From Trileptium ribeirensis (Eukaryota > Nematoda > Enoplea > Enoplida > Thoracostomopsidae), in assembly GCA_030248225.1 (NCBI GenBank), contig JASANE010005238.1, forward strand, positions 1-64,000: DNA of 64,000 nt, given 5' to 3'. The notes beneath the pieces were generated by a model. It did not search any database. It was not told the origin of the DNA and was given only the letters and a program-made list of their open reading frames with translations. The translations under genes and the position numbers were made by a program. Below, one piece after another: positions 10,401-22,649 of this stretch. Each line of letters begins with the position of its first letter. Positions within the stretch are counted from its first letter, which is position 1.

Positions 10401-11559
10401 TTTAGTTTAGTAAGCATCTATTAGCCACGTTAATCTCCTTCGCCTAGCTTGAATATACTTATATTTCAAAACTCTGTCGACAAGACACTGAAATATACCG
10501 CCAACCAAAAGTGGGGTTCGCTTCTTTACATACGGTAGCAAGAGACGAATCTGTCCAATTCTTGCGCTCACATTTACATAAAATTAAAATTGAGAAACGT
10601 TGACACAAAGTCATGTATGTACCACTGATAAGAATGTAGCTGAGTTCTAACATATGCGTCCTAACAAATTTAAAACAACTATAAAATTCTAATATTGTAG
10701 CTTTTTAATTTAGTCAAAAGTTATGCTGCATAGGAATAATAACTAATAGTTTTTTTATACCTAGGCTTATAACACAATGGTTGTAACGATTTAGTTTGAA
10801 AGTTTTTTGCTGATCTATGCCGACTATAAATGTCTTTCTTTCTTTCTTGTAATAACCTGTAATATTTTCATGTTGACTATCCCTTTATCCATAACAAATA
10901 TTTTCTAGCGCATACGAGAACAGTTTCCGGACTAATTGATTTGACTCCGATAAAAACGCAACTGTAGTCAGTGAATTCGAAGCAATTAATATAGCGATAC
11001 TGGGCAAGCAACACATTAACACCAGTAGGGAAAAATATCAAAGCACTAATTAATAACCCATGTCTAGTTAATAAATAAACCATGTGTAAGCAGCAACAGC
11101 AACACAAGTAAATAGTTTTGTTATTTAACTATAAAATATAATAAGCGTAAATTTTAAAGTTAAAACATTATTGAAACAAATTTAAAATTATAGAATTAAA
11201 AATATTTGGAATATAAACATTATATTTGGTTTCAGTCATATTTATCTGTTTCCAAATTACTAATCCAAATGTGTTCTTCAGAGCGTTTCTTTTCGAGAAT
11301 TAAAAAAATGTGTGCAAAATTCTATGTGGCCTTATGCTATTTTAACATAGAAGTCCATGAATCTAATGCACGACCACCTTTGAGATCTGACATTTAGACC
11401 GTTTTCGCATCGCGTGCGTGGTCACATTTTGTTCAACACATCACATTCAACAGCTATCGTATACTAAATTTACGCCCACTCTATTTTTATACCGCATTAT
11501 CCGATTCGAATTCGATTAATTAAGTGTTCTCTAAGGGCACATATCGGTTCGAATGTAAG

Positions 11560-11880
11560 GTGAGCACCCCCTAAGATATCCAATTATAAGTTTTAAAATG
11601 ATATTATGCGGCGTTCATGTTACATTTTACAAATACACAACCCAACTGAGTAGTACACCACATTAGCTACTGGCGGCGTCCGTTACTGTTAATTCAAGCA
11701 AAATCGGTAGCTAAGGGTATGTATGACACTGTGAACACAAAATGTAGTAGCTAGAGCCGTGTAGTGCACACCGGATGTTGATTTACAGTATGGGTTTGAC
11801 CATGACGGTCTATATGGTAAGGTCATGACTATGCGGTGACAAAATCCAAACAGCCAGGACATTATAACGTAAACGTCGCA
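11560..11880 (+). mobile_element. MITE family B, partial copy (right end)
   Basis: The right end, ccaaacagccaggacattat and on to 11880, is nearly the inverted repeat of the left end of the copy at 54561. The interior (accacattag..., aaatcggtagctaaggg, aatgtagtagctag) follows the interior of the 54.8-55.06 kb copy in the same order and orientation. I could not find the matching left terminal repeat, so this copy is truncated or too diverged at the left. No coding capacity is seen. Confidence 0.5.
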
Positions 11881-12754
11881 TTAGATATATCACTAAACTA
11901 AGATTCCATGTTCAACTGTTCAATTAAACTTGTTTTAGGGATGTAATTCTAACTTGATATTAACACAGGTTATATCTACAAAAATTCTATTAAACTAGAA
12001 ACTTCATTATGAAAAATAAGAAATCTTTATAATTACGGTACCTATATACTTTTAATTATAGTTGGTTTAACCTTCGTAAAAAGTATATTTTATCCTTAGT
12101 TCCTTAAAATGCTAAGACGAATTTGTCCGCATGCCATTTTATTTCAAGGAATGGATATGCGTCGACTTAAATCATAACGTAGATACAGGTACCATATTAA
12201 ATGAAACATCAAATGTTCAAAATCAGAAATCCAAATTGCGTCATTTTAACAAAAATAACCAAATTATTCATATAGCTGGTGTCTGGAATATATACATTAT
12301 GTACTCCGTTATTTGAGAAAATTTCGCTATAATCTTTTTAGTTCATGAACAGATCAAGGAATCTGGCGAAATTTTTTTCATTAGGTACGCTTAACGCTGC
12401 CTGTCTCAAGGTATCTTGATTGGCATATATACGTGTATGATTGTTGGTAGGGTTGCAATGACATGAGGTTTTATGCAATCGGATCAGCCGCTGGTGTTGA
12501 AAGTAGTAAGTGGGTTCGAAATAAACCGATTTCACAAACTCAAGTTTTTTTTAAATATGCCTCTGATTATAGCCAAAATCATAATCATGTTCTGAGTCTC
12601 AACACGACTGGCTCAACTAAAAATCATATCAGTATTATAATTATTTATGACATGCATAATGTTTGATCACGGTCCGATGTTACCACATAAAACTAAAATT
12701 TAAAACTAACGAGTTTACTAAAACCTTGCGAAACCCAGGAAACGCTAGCTCATA

Positions 12755-13075
12755 CAAGCTGATGCCCGAGTTCTCCACATGGGAGGATAGCTGGGGTCGA
12801 CGGGGCAGACAGGAGTTCGTCTCAGAGGGGATAGAGGCTGTTAGAAAAGGCCCTCTACGGGAATGCAGAAAATAGTTGGCGACATGCCCCACGCGGAAGT
12901 CCTTTATTTTTGCCAATTTCATCCCTTTTCTGCCAATTGTGACTAATTTTTCGCGCGCTTTCGGCGACCGTTGGGGTAGTGAGGGCGAATTAGGGATGTA
13001 TGGTGGTACCTCCAGGAGAGGAGCAGACAAGGACTTCGGCGGTGTAGACCTCTTTCTGAACCCCTGCTTCGTCAT
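12755..13075. repeat. GC-rich module with 'ttttgccaatt' tract
   Basis: GC-rich blocks (gctggggtcgacggggcag; accgttggggtagtgagggc) flank a central tttttgccaatttcatccc / ttctgccaattgtgac tract. The overlapping open frames on both strands are by-products of high GC here and show no domain. It belongs to the dispersed GC-rich module group. Confidence 0.4.
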
Positions 13076-13079
13076 ATAT

Positions 13080-15246
13080 GTAATAGCTGTTACATGTCAT
13101 GTGGTTGTGTGCGAACGGCAAAGCTATTAAGGTCGTGTTCCCAAAATGCCAATTATTTTTACAGATACGAGGTGAAATGTCTATTTTGCGGTAGCTCCAC
13201 GCAGCAGTTCATTCGACTGGATACATTTTCCTTAGAATTTAACAAGCCAAATTAGAATTTAATAATGTTTGTTCTGATTATCGCAAGAAAAAAGTGGTTG
13301 CTAACGCACTGTTCCATACGGTTTTCTGGTGCTACCGCTTCAGAATAACACAACTGGCAAAGTGCTGCTGAATCATAACGTCACTCGTAATTTCGAAACA
13401 TTTCATTTTGCCGCTATTCGATTACATTATAGCAGCTGCACCAAAAAATTAAATGTATTGTAATATTGTGTTAAATGATTATTTTAAACTACCTTAGGGC
13501 ATTTAAGGCTCTAAATTCGAGAAAAATACGCAACTTTTGCATAAAATCCACAGGTTTATACCAAAAAGGATACCCAGTTATTGTATTTTGCGGCAAATGT
13601 ATAGCGCCCTAGTTATGCCTTATTATACTTTTGCCTATGCCTTTGCCTTATGAAGGTTGCGACGCTGACGGTCTAAACGCGTTTCTATTGGTTTCTGCAC
13701 TATATCATGTGGCGATTGTTATTTTGGCAAATTAATAAGTAGACATTAAATTGTCAGATTCTGATTTTTGTTTTGTCATTCATATTTGCATATTTTATTA
13801 CAGTAGTTCGGAATTTGCCGACCGAACGGCGTAGTGTATTTTGATCATGTTTCTCAAAAAAATTTATTAATTTGTGTATTTAAAAAATCTCACAGGTGAA
13901 ACTCAAGGGATGATGTCACTCTTTCATTCCACTGAAACGAAGCTTGGATGATATTGCCTCAGCAATCCATTTTTCAGGAAAATTGGTCTGCTGTATGTTC
14001 CGAGTTTGTCGTGCATCGTCCGTTTACTTAAGCATTGTTATTCGCTAGCTTTGCTAGATTTTTAAGGAACTAAGCAACAATCCCTAAATAGCCTAGTGGA
14101 TAGCATACAATATTCGCAGCCAAAAGATATTTGATTAATCCACCATTACAGCAAAACTTTGTTCAACACTGTAAGAAATACACATTAGTTTAAGAAAGAA
14201 AGCGTTAAACACGCAGTAATTTGGACGATGCCACTGAACTGCTGTGTATATAGCAAAGGTAGATACAGCAACTAAAAGTGTCTGGCTCCTCAACAAAGAA
14301 TAATGAGTGCATTTGATTCTCATAATGCAAGTTTACTATCCTGACGTAACTTCTAAACATTGTTTTGCTTAGTTTCTCCGGTTAAATACGGCAGGAATCT
14401 CCTTAGCCTAAAGTGTTTATGTAGTACACAAGATATTGGGCTCTTGTTTTAACATAGAGAAGAGAATTGTTTTCTTAACAGAGCATGCACAGCAAAATAG
14501 CTGAGCCAAACTGGCTCAGAAGAGTCAAATTTGGGTCATTCTAAACTTGCTGGGGCCTACTTAAATCGACTAATCTTCCAGATGGTTCAAAATAAGCCGA
14601 ATTTGGCCCAATCATTTTAAGCAGGTGTCACTACAGCATAAGGCCTCTTGCTGCATCTAAGTGTAATGCGTACACACAACTAATATCTATTTATGGAAAC
14701 TTATGTAAAATGATCATACAGAATGGTGATCTTCCGCAATGACAAATATAACTACTTTTTTGAAAAGATTTCTCAGCAATAGCGTTCGGGTTACATACAG
14801 CTTCTGTTTATAAGCAGTACGATGATCGTATCAAGAGCATCTATATGATCCATAAACATGCTGTAGTACTTGTCTAACAATCAATTGCATTGGCAATGCT
14901 ACCGTGTTTGCGGTACTGAATGTTGATAATGTGACAATTTTATTTTTATTGCATCTATGACAATGTCGACATTGTGGTTCGTTTCATGTTGTGTCATGCA
15001 AATATGAGCAGCATATGCAAACGACTGTCACTTGGCTGCTTGACTTCAGATATCGTATATACAAATTATTACTTTATAACGCCGACAGGATTTTCCAAGG
15101 AAGCTTAACTTATGGGCGCCGTCTGCGAAAAAGGGACGCTTCACAGAGTGACAGAAAGATAGAAGTATAACACTTTTTTGAAATGTCAAATTGAGTTTTT
15201 TTTAAATTTGCTGCCAAAGTTAAGTTACGCGCAGTTATTTTGAATG
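13080..15246. other. No recognisable feature
   Basis: This is A+T-rich non-coding sequence. A short minus-strand frame at 14323-14135 was examined as a possible exon: an acceptor-like ttcttacag is present, but in-frame stops follow at once. It is not supported. Confidence 0.4.
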
Positions 15247-15254
15247 ACACCTGT

Positions 15255-16705
15255 CAGAAATGGAACCGGGTCACAATATTGCGATCCGGTGACCCGATTG
15301 TCTAGCTGACCCAGTGACCCGGCGACCAAGGTGGGTCGGTGAACCCGGTGAGTTTCAATTGTCATTTTTGCCATGCCAAATGATTATTTGGTTTTCTAGA
15401 TTGCATCGCAAATGCTCTTTCTAGCGCTCTTATAGTACCATGTTTTACACTGTAAAAACTGGCATTTTTATTTGTTTCGTGGGTTCTCTGCCAATGTTTA
15501 CACATTGTTGCCGGGCTATATGACGAGGCCGTGCCCCAGACACAGCCCTACGCCCAGACCCCAGCCATATGCCCCCGTTGGAGCACCTTTCCACTAGTCC
15601 ACTAGTTGACGAAACCTATCTTAAGCACTTTGAATACAATCATATTCGCTTCAACTGTTTGAGGACTGAGTCGGTTACGATCTTTTCCGGTGATTTGGCC
15701 AAATGCTCAAAATTGTCGTTCGGATTCGGAGGAGGAACTATGAATGACGAAAATTGCCGCAGCTACACTCGCCAGATAAGGAAAACAAAGCTTTTGCTTT
15801 CCCGACCAATTCAGTAGATCTAGTTCGGATTGTAATAAAAATTTATAATTGTTCCGATGTATGAAACAAATTAGTTTTCTTGAATGAAAGAAAGGCTGCG
15901 GACGAAAGGCGAATGTTTTCAGGGAAATAACGTTACTTCGTGCCAATTTTTCCCCTTGGCTAAATGAAGCGTTTGAATGTGATACACTAGTGACGGAAAT
16001 TTTTATTTTAATGATTTAATTGGTCACCCGAATTCTATAATGTGAAGTAAAAATATAAAGCTGAGGGCCTCTCCAAATCCCAGTTCCCCAATGGGGCGCA
16101 AAAAAGCTATGTTTGGTCACCAGAGGTAGGATTGGTGACACTTTTCGACAATAGGGACGTTCCTAACTAGAGTCTTTGAGAGTTTTTGTAAAGGACAACT
16201 TGGTCGTCTGAGGAGTTTTTGGAGATTCCTAACGGCTTCCAATTGGATGTGGGCTACTATATAAAAAGTAGTTGCCCAACTCTAATTGTCGATACTGTCA
16301 CTAGTGTCCGGCCGTTACAATATATATTACGATAATTACGCATAAAACTTAATCGAAGCAACTGATCAGTGAGATATTTCGACCAGAATAAAATGGTGAG
16401 TGTGTAATTGTTATTAAATAAAAACACAACAAGCTGAGATGGATGCCTTCAAGACACACTTTCCCAGCACATTGAGGCTACGCGGAAATTAGCAAAAAAA
16501 TTGAAAGTCTGTTGTGTTAGCTATGGATTTACAAAGTTAGTAATGCGCCTGGTTGGTTACGAGTTTTTGCTATCTTTTGGGACTGAAATTAAACCTGATC
16601 TCTGGGTCAAGGTGTGTGACTTGTCATTTACTTAGTGACAGGATGACCCGGTCGAAAGTGGTGACCCAAGTTACCCGGCGACCCGGTGACTCGGTTCCAT
16701 TTCTG
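15255..16705. mobile_element. Non-autonomous hAT-like DNA transposon, 1451 bp
   Basis: The ends are inverted repeats: cagaaatggaaccgggtca on the left and the reverse complement of cagaaatggaaccgagtcac on the right. Inside each end lie repeated gtgacccgg motifs in both orientations, as in the subterminal transposase sites of hAT elements. The flanking 8-mers acacctgt (15247-15254) and gtacctgt (16706-16713) match at six of eight positions and fit an aged 8-bp target duplication. The CAG start and 8-bp duplication point to hAT. The interior shows only short frames (for example 15569-15817 plus, 15946-15707 minus), with no recognisable transposase, so the copy is non-autonomous. Confidence 0.7.
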
Positions 16706-17754
16706 GTACCTGTTTGAAATACTGGCTTAACTGTCACGACCTTAAAGCTTGTGAATGAATAGGCAGACCAGCTTCAAATTTTCAGACTATAGTATCCCTC
16801 GAAACATATTCGATTTCAGTCCCTTCACTGTGTTTGATATCTGTTTCAAATATTTTTCACAAATAATTTTACTTATACGCAAACCTGATTATAAGTAAAA
16901 AATAAAAAATGCTAATATTGACGTGTTATCTTTGATAAGCGTAACTGTATGATATTGTGCGACCATCGCGTGGCTATATCTTTGATTCTGTCAGTTGTAG
17001 TGTAAAAATTATTTGACAACGCCGTCCCTAATTGGACATTCATCCGACATAGCAAAACGTATCATGAGCAAGGCAATACTGTCTGAATACCTAGAGCTAT
17101 GATACGAAATTATGCTTTTTGTATTTCTAGGAGCCTATTAGATTATTATTTGTGCTCTATAAACCATAAAGACTATAGCTGATGTTATTGACCCTGCCAT
17201 TGGAAGACACAGTTGCGGATTTAAAATTTTAGACACAATATACTATATTGAAATTTCGAGTTAAAGTTATGTTAACCAAATATATTATTCTAATTATTAG
17301 CGGTCGATCTAGGGAATGTAGTCAGCTATGCAAATGCTTTAGATAGCAAATAAAGCACGTAAATTTCGGAAAGAACAGGTTTTTCTTTTATTAGTTATAC
17401 CACCAGAATTGATACTTTTGTATGTATCAGCTTCAAAGGAAAAGAATAAAAGCATAAGCAAGTGGGTGTTATTATTGCACGATAAATAATACGTAATATA
17501 AGATTTTAATACTTCAAATATTTCTACATGGTAATAAAATGCACTGAGAAAAGTAGAAATGTTTGCTTAGTTTAGGTTGAATATAATGAATGCAGTATAA
17601 CAAAATCGATTAACAAAATCGATAATATATATAATCATGCATATGATATTATAAAACGAAACTAAATGCTCCTCTAAGCAATTTAGGAACATCACTTTTA
17701 TAGGCTAGCAAGGATAAACCATAAAAACAATAAATCATGACTGTACATAGGGCT

Positions 17755-17910
17755 TGGTTAGGGCTACATTGCAAGGCTCGGGTCCAATCCATATGTATCG
17801 CTCCCCTGAAGCCCCGTTGTAGCTCCCACCACCCTTACAACTCTGCTACGCTCATATAATCGATGGGAAAAATTTAGCAATTTTTGCCAGATGACAAATG
17901 TTTTAAAGAT
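17755..17910. repeat. GC-rich module sharing 'gggctacattgcaaggctcggg'-type start
   Basis: It begins agggctacattgcaaggctc followed by gggtccaatcc, and contains C-rich blocks (gctcccctgaagccccg, ctcccaccaccctt) and then agcaatttttgccag. The same start (agggctacacgctgaagcct, then cggacccacc) occurs at 36.07 kb, and aagctcggaccccgcc at 35.75 kb. This shared order supports a common element family. Confidence 0.45.
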
Positions 17911-18200
17911 AAATTTGCAAAACGGAGAAATTATTAGTAAAAACTGAACAAAAATTTTGAAGAAAAATTGCAGTAAATCTTTAATATACTAGTCATAACT
18001 CATGAACCTAATGGAACTGCTATGAAAACAAATAGTAAGCTCCGTTACTAAAAATGATTCTAGATAATTTTAAATAAGCTATAAATCAGAAATGTGCACC
18101 AGGTCGAAATTGTCAGAAAATGTATAAATATCAATGTAAACTTCTCACGTTATGTGCATTATACCATTGCCGATGCTATTACACAAACATATAAGCAAAT

Positions 18201-18775
18201 GTCATTATGCCTGTGGCCACATGTACCGGTCAATGGTGCAATATTTGCTTCTAGCTTGTGGGTGTAACGATATATTCTTAAAAATAACAGTTTAATACAG
18301 TGGGGTTTCGAGAGGCAGCCCAACGACTTAATCTTAGGCGTAATATATGTCTCATATGTCGTTATGCGTGTGCCCGCATGTACTGGTCAATGGTGCAATC
18401 TTTGTTTGTTAAATGTGCCGAACCCTAAAACACATAGGTTTCTAAATTACTGCCATACTCAATTCCATAATTACTACTCTGGTCCCTTTCATTAAAACCA
18501 CTTCCTGCACCCTTCTCCGTGCCAAAAACATATGCCGTTTTATAAAAAATCAAGAAAAAATTGAGAAAACGAGGAACATTAGCAGGGAAAAATTTGAGAC
18601 AATGAGGAAATCTTTCGGTTATCGCCGGCCTGGCCCCTACCACCCCCACCCCGCTGCAACTAACTTCAAGCTGATGCAAGTAATGCAATTTCTTAAAAAG
18701 AACAGATTAATATAGTGGGTTTGGAGCGGCAGCGTCGTTACTTAGTTTTAGGTTTAGTATATATCTCATATAAGG
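18201..18775. repeat. 157-bp tandem repeat interrupted by a GC-rich insertion
   Basis: Block A (ggtcaatggtgcaat core) occurs at 18201-18248 and 18358-18404, 157 bp apart. Block B (attcttaaaaataacagttt and about 70 more bases) occurs at 18273-18360 and again at 18688-18775. The second A-to-B junction is split by about 260 bp (18425-18685) carrying the C-rich block ccctaccacccccacccc. The simplest reading is a tandem duplication into which a GC-rich module later inserted. Confidence 0.6.
18425..18685. repeat. GC-rich module inserted in a tandem repeat
   Basis: This is about 260 bp of extra sequence between repeat blocks. Its A-rich middle (aaaaatcaagaaaaaattga) precedes a C-run segment (cctggcccctaccaccccca). 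It supplies an empty-site comparison for the module family, because the neighbouring repeat unit lacks it. Confidence 0.45.
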
Positions 18776-21700
18776 AGTTTAGCTTAGGCTAAGGTTCAGT
18801 TTTAGACTTAGTGTGTCGAGGACGGCATAGCTTACAACTAAATCACTTTTTGAGTTATTACGTTATAGACGACAACACCAAAATTAGTGTTAATATTGCT
18901 TCAAAAATAGAAATAGTTAAATCACAGTTCGTTAAACGGCATACAGTACACCTAATTGCATTTATCATTATTGCCCCATTTTAAACGTCCTAACGTAGAA
19001 AACAGTCGGAATGATCTGTCAATCTTTTAATGAGCTACAGCGGTTATAATAATAAGCCTAATTTAGTTTCTCAACCAGGCGACGAAATAGTGTATTTCAC
19101 TGCAGAATAGTTTTACTGAGCAACATCGTTAAAGAAAATTTGATTTCAGCTGTTTTACCGGACATTAAAGTTTTTCTCGAAATTAGTTTGCATCGGACCG
19201 AGCACTTGTTGCAAACTAACAATAAATTGCCAGCAATTGTTGTAAATTACCTAATCGGAAAATTAACTTTAAATATTTTATGTGTTGCATAAATTTTATT
19301 TAAATATTTTAAAAGTTTTATGTAAAATGTGTGGTAAGCATCAAAGCTGTAAAGATTTAAGGTCCATAGGCTTTCATACGTGATTTGCTTGGTAGTATTC
19401 GTAATATTGTTGCCGCAGACAATCTTGCATGTTTAGAGCTAAAACACTAGAAAATCTTAAGTGTGTAATTCTGCCATTAGCGAAGAATGTTTTTTGATTT
19501 TGTAATACGAGAGTAACGTGTTCTTGTATTATTGGCGATTTCTAAACATACATGTAAAATATATAATGTATACCTTTAAGAATGAATAAATTACTACAGC
19601 TTATCAAAGCAAAAGTTCAACACCATTTACAAAAATTTAGACAACAAACTTGTCACCAGAAAGAATTATCCTTGAAGACTTGCATCATGTAACGCCCGAA
19701 TAAGTCTGTGTATCGGACAATGCTGGGCAAACTCAAGCCGGCAGGCGTCACAAATCTAAACAGGGTGTCTGATAAGAAGTTGTTTATCGGTACCTAAAAA
19801 GCACCTGTAAACATAACCCCAGGATAAATGCACCATTGCATGTGAATGATTAAAATAAATGTGTTTCTGGTTGGCATTTCGTAGACTTAATATTCTGAGA
19901 AGCACTCACAAACTGAACCAATATATATATTGACCGTTTAACATTTTAATATGTGCAGCTTAAAATCACGAGTTATTCACAACCAATACCAGAATCACAG
20001 AAATTGAGAAATATTAAATTCGTTGACAGTGATAATGTTGCTGCAATATAGCGCATAATGTGATGTAAACTAAAATCTAAAAACTAGAAACTAACCTTTT
20101 TACGTATGAATTATTGTGTATTTGGTGCACTGTTGAGCAAACAATTGCCACTGCGACAGATCAAACCAGCACAGTTTGGATAGGAGCCTTGTACGTTAGG
20201 TATTGCGTTATTAAAGAGATGTTACTCATGTCCTTAACGAACCTTGCAAAGCGAGCGAATAACAACGAATGTGCAAACGCACGCCGCGCAGCTAACTCAT
20301 TTAGCTCATCGCGACGCGGTCAAAAACGTGTGACTCCATGCGAGAAAGAGTTAAATCGTTTATGTCATACCTGTCATGCTGTTAAATAGTTTTCTCTTTT
20401 TTGTCAGACTGTGCATTTTTAGCTTTCGCTTCATTGTGCAGTCCTACTGTGGTGTTAACGGAATGTTTCAGACATTGGATGTGGTGGAGTCTCCTAACCA
20501 GCTGAGTGTGGCGCGCAGTAAACCTCTCGGATCCTTCTGATTACATTTAAGTAGAAACAAAAACGAGTTGCAGTGATTGATGCCGCTAGAAAAGGAATTA
20601 TCAAGGGTTCATCTATTCGATGTTCGAAATATGGTAAGCTTGACATTATACAATTATGGGCAACGATATGATAGCGGCTGTCTACTGATCACGAGAACGT
20701 ACGCAATATCATTTCGGCATTGGTAGTAATCAAGATCTGCGGGAACGCCTGCTGGTCGGTGTGGAGACTGTCTTTTTAGACCTAAGGATTGTGGGAGTCT
20801 TTGTTAGGGAGCAATGGGTTCTCAAAGCAAGCCATACGCAATTGTTTATATCAATGTTTCCTGAATGTTTTTCTATGAATTCTTTGTCTCTTATATTGCA
20901 ATGATTTATTGTATAACGCTCACTCTGCCCTGTATGCCGCTGTGATGTACTGAAGAAATCGCAATCACACATCGCCCTATCGCAAGAAAACAAAAAGCCC
21001 GGGTTCATTAAGCAACTTTCGAATACCGATGTACTTTAAGAGAAAACCGCTTGTAACAATTATATTTAATAAAACGACAAAACTATTGAGTACGGCGTCT
21101 ACTATAGAATCAAATAAATAGAAATATTGGTTAATCTTTATTTTAGTCACGAGCAATAAGCAAGATATAATTAGAAAATTTATAAAAATTACTGCTTTTT
21201 AACATTTCAGAAATGAGTTTATGTAGCAAATGCTTGTAAAAGCTAAAATTTTAGTAAAATTTTGTTTAAAATTGGTAAGAAAATTTGTCCTTATAATATT
21301 ACTACATAACGTTTCATAAATTAATTTATCGACAAACAAGTCATATTTTTCATTTAAATTCTTATTTAAAATTTCTGCTGGTTTATGAAATTTTTGTCAA
21401 ATATTCTTTTTAAATAATGCGATTATATAAATACTGAAATTTCTTAATCTTAATTTGTTACGAACAATGATATTACTAATGTTTTTCAGCTTCAAAAGGA
21501 TCGTAGTTCTCGAATTAGTGGTTCAAACATGAACATTGAAGGAAGCTGATTTTCAAAATTATCCAATTTAGTTTACAAATGAGCGTGTTGTTGTTGCTGT
21601 TTTCCAGGCGGCTTTTATGATTTATCGCACAGTGTGTATATTATGGTCAACTTTCGACTGTCAGAACAATGATAATTATACATTTGGGAATTTGTTAAGC

Positions 21701-21887
21701 ATTTCGCAAAAAATTTTCAAATAGTTCATTTTAAGCACTGTACAATATGAGATAAGTTTATTATTGTTAAACCAGGAACTAATTTCATTAAATTATAGCT
21801 TTTGAATCTCAAAATTCTTGAGAATTGCAGGAACGTGCTTGCTTGAAAGAATTCCGTCGAATGCTGAGAACTGAACGATAAGATTAC
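18776..21887. other. No supported gene
   Basis: This is A+T-rich sequence. Open frames at 20114-20389 (plus) and 21008-20730 (minus) show no domain pattern. The first contains a copy of the short dispersed repeat (20248-20292). I see nothing else to annotate. Confidence 0.4.
20248..20292 (+). repeat. Short dispersed repeat (copy 2 of 3)
   Basis: The stretch starting aaagcgagcgaataacaacg and running through gtgcaaacgcac is related to stretches at 5380 and 31018 in the same orientation. Confidence 0.3.
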
Positions 21888-22123
21888 CCGCATAAAAGAA
21901 ACTTTAATGTACGATTTTCTTCTAAAACTATTGCTTTTAGTCAGAAAGGCAAATATATTTTTCCTTTCAATAATCATTGCAGACTTCTCACATGAAGACA
22001 GCAAAACTTTTCTTGACAACAGCAACATCCGAGCCATAACGTCGAATTCATGTTTCACATCATTAATCAGTCGCCACAAATGCTCATGATTACTGAAAGT
22101 TAGATCAAACAGCGCAAACATTC
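21888..22123 (-). CDS. Candidate internal exon, 78 codons, function unknown
   Basis: A good acceptor (tttaatttagcag) precedes 22123 and a possible donor (CGG then GTAATC) follows 21888. Entry phase 1 and exit phase 0 are the same as in exons 6772 and 9643 of the RTK gene on the same strand. The peptide (FALFDLTFSNHEHLW, then RKNIFAFL and SYIKVSF) is open and of mixed composition, and its end resembles FN3 B-C strands. I do not recognise it with confidence. It could be an ectodomain exon of the RTK gene lying in a very large intron region, or chance. Confidence 0.3.
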
Positions 22124-22649
22124 CTGCTAAATTAAACACAGATTTGAACTACTGCTGGGTTAGACATTCAATCGAAATATATTCCAGGTGCTGATGGCGA
22201 ATAGCTCCACAGAAGAATTCTATACAAAAAATTTTAATAGTTTACGTCTAGTCTCCATTTGACTGTGTATTATTTGATAAGACCAGATATGAGATTGTTT
22301 AAAAAATTAGTATTATCAGATGTGCAGCTCTCTGTTTGCAGTAGCGCCTGAGTAAACCAGTGTTGGCAATGGGCGAATTTTTGTTGGCCTGCTGACCGGC
22401 TGGTATCCAACAGTGCGGCCGATGAACCTCTCCAAGATTAATTTTGCAAATTATGTGATATTTCTTTCAAAATTTAAATTTCAAATAAATCAAAATTTAA
22501 ATTATGTAGGACCCAAAACCTTTTCCGTCGATAGGCGAACTTCAGTGGTCTCGTTCAAAAGTATCCCGACATATTTCCCGCTTTATATACGCTGTCGAGA
22601 ATATTTATATATGTATATAATGCTTGCAAATACAAGCTCCCAAGTATAA

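Noticed and set aside
10916..10999. Possible 28-codon exon (DYSCVFIGVKSISPETVL)
   Set aside because: Acceptor and GTATGC donor are present and the peptide is FN3-like, but its exit phase 0 does not match the phase-1 entry of exon 9643, so it is unsupported alone.
12680..13130. Overlapping frames on both strands
   Set aside because: Explained by the GC-rich module; Arg/Pro/Ser-rich low-complexity peptides without domains.
14135..14323. Minus-strand frame with acceptor-like ttcttacag
   Set aside because: In-frame stops follow directly and no donor or domain is visible.
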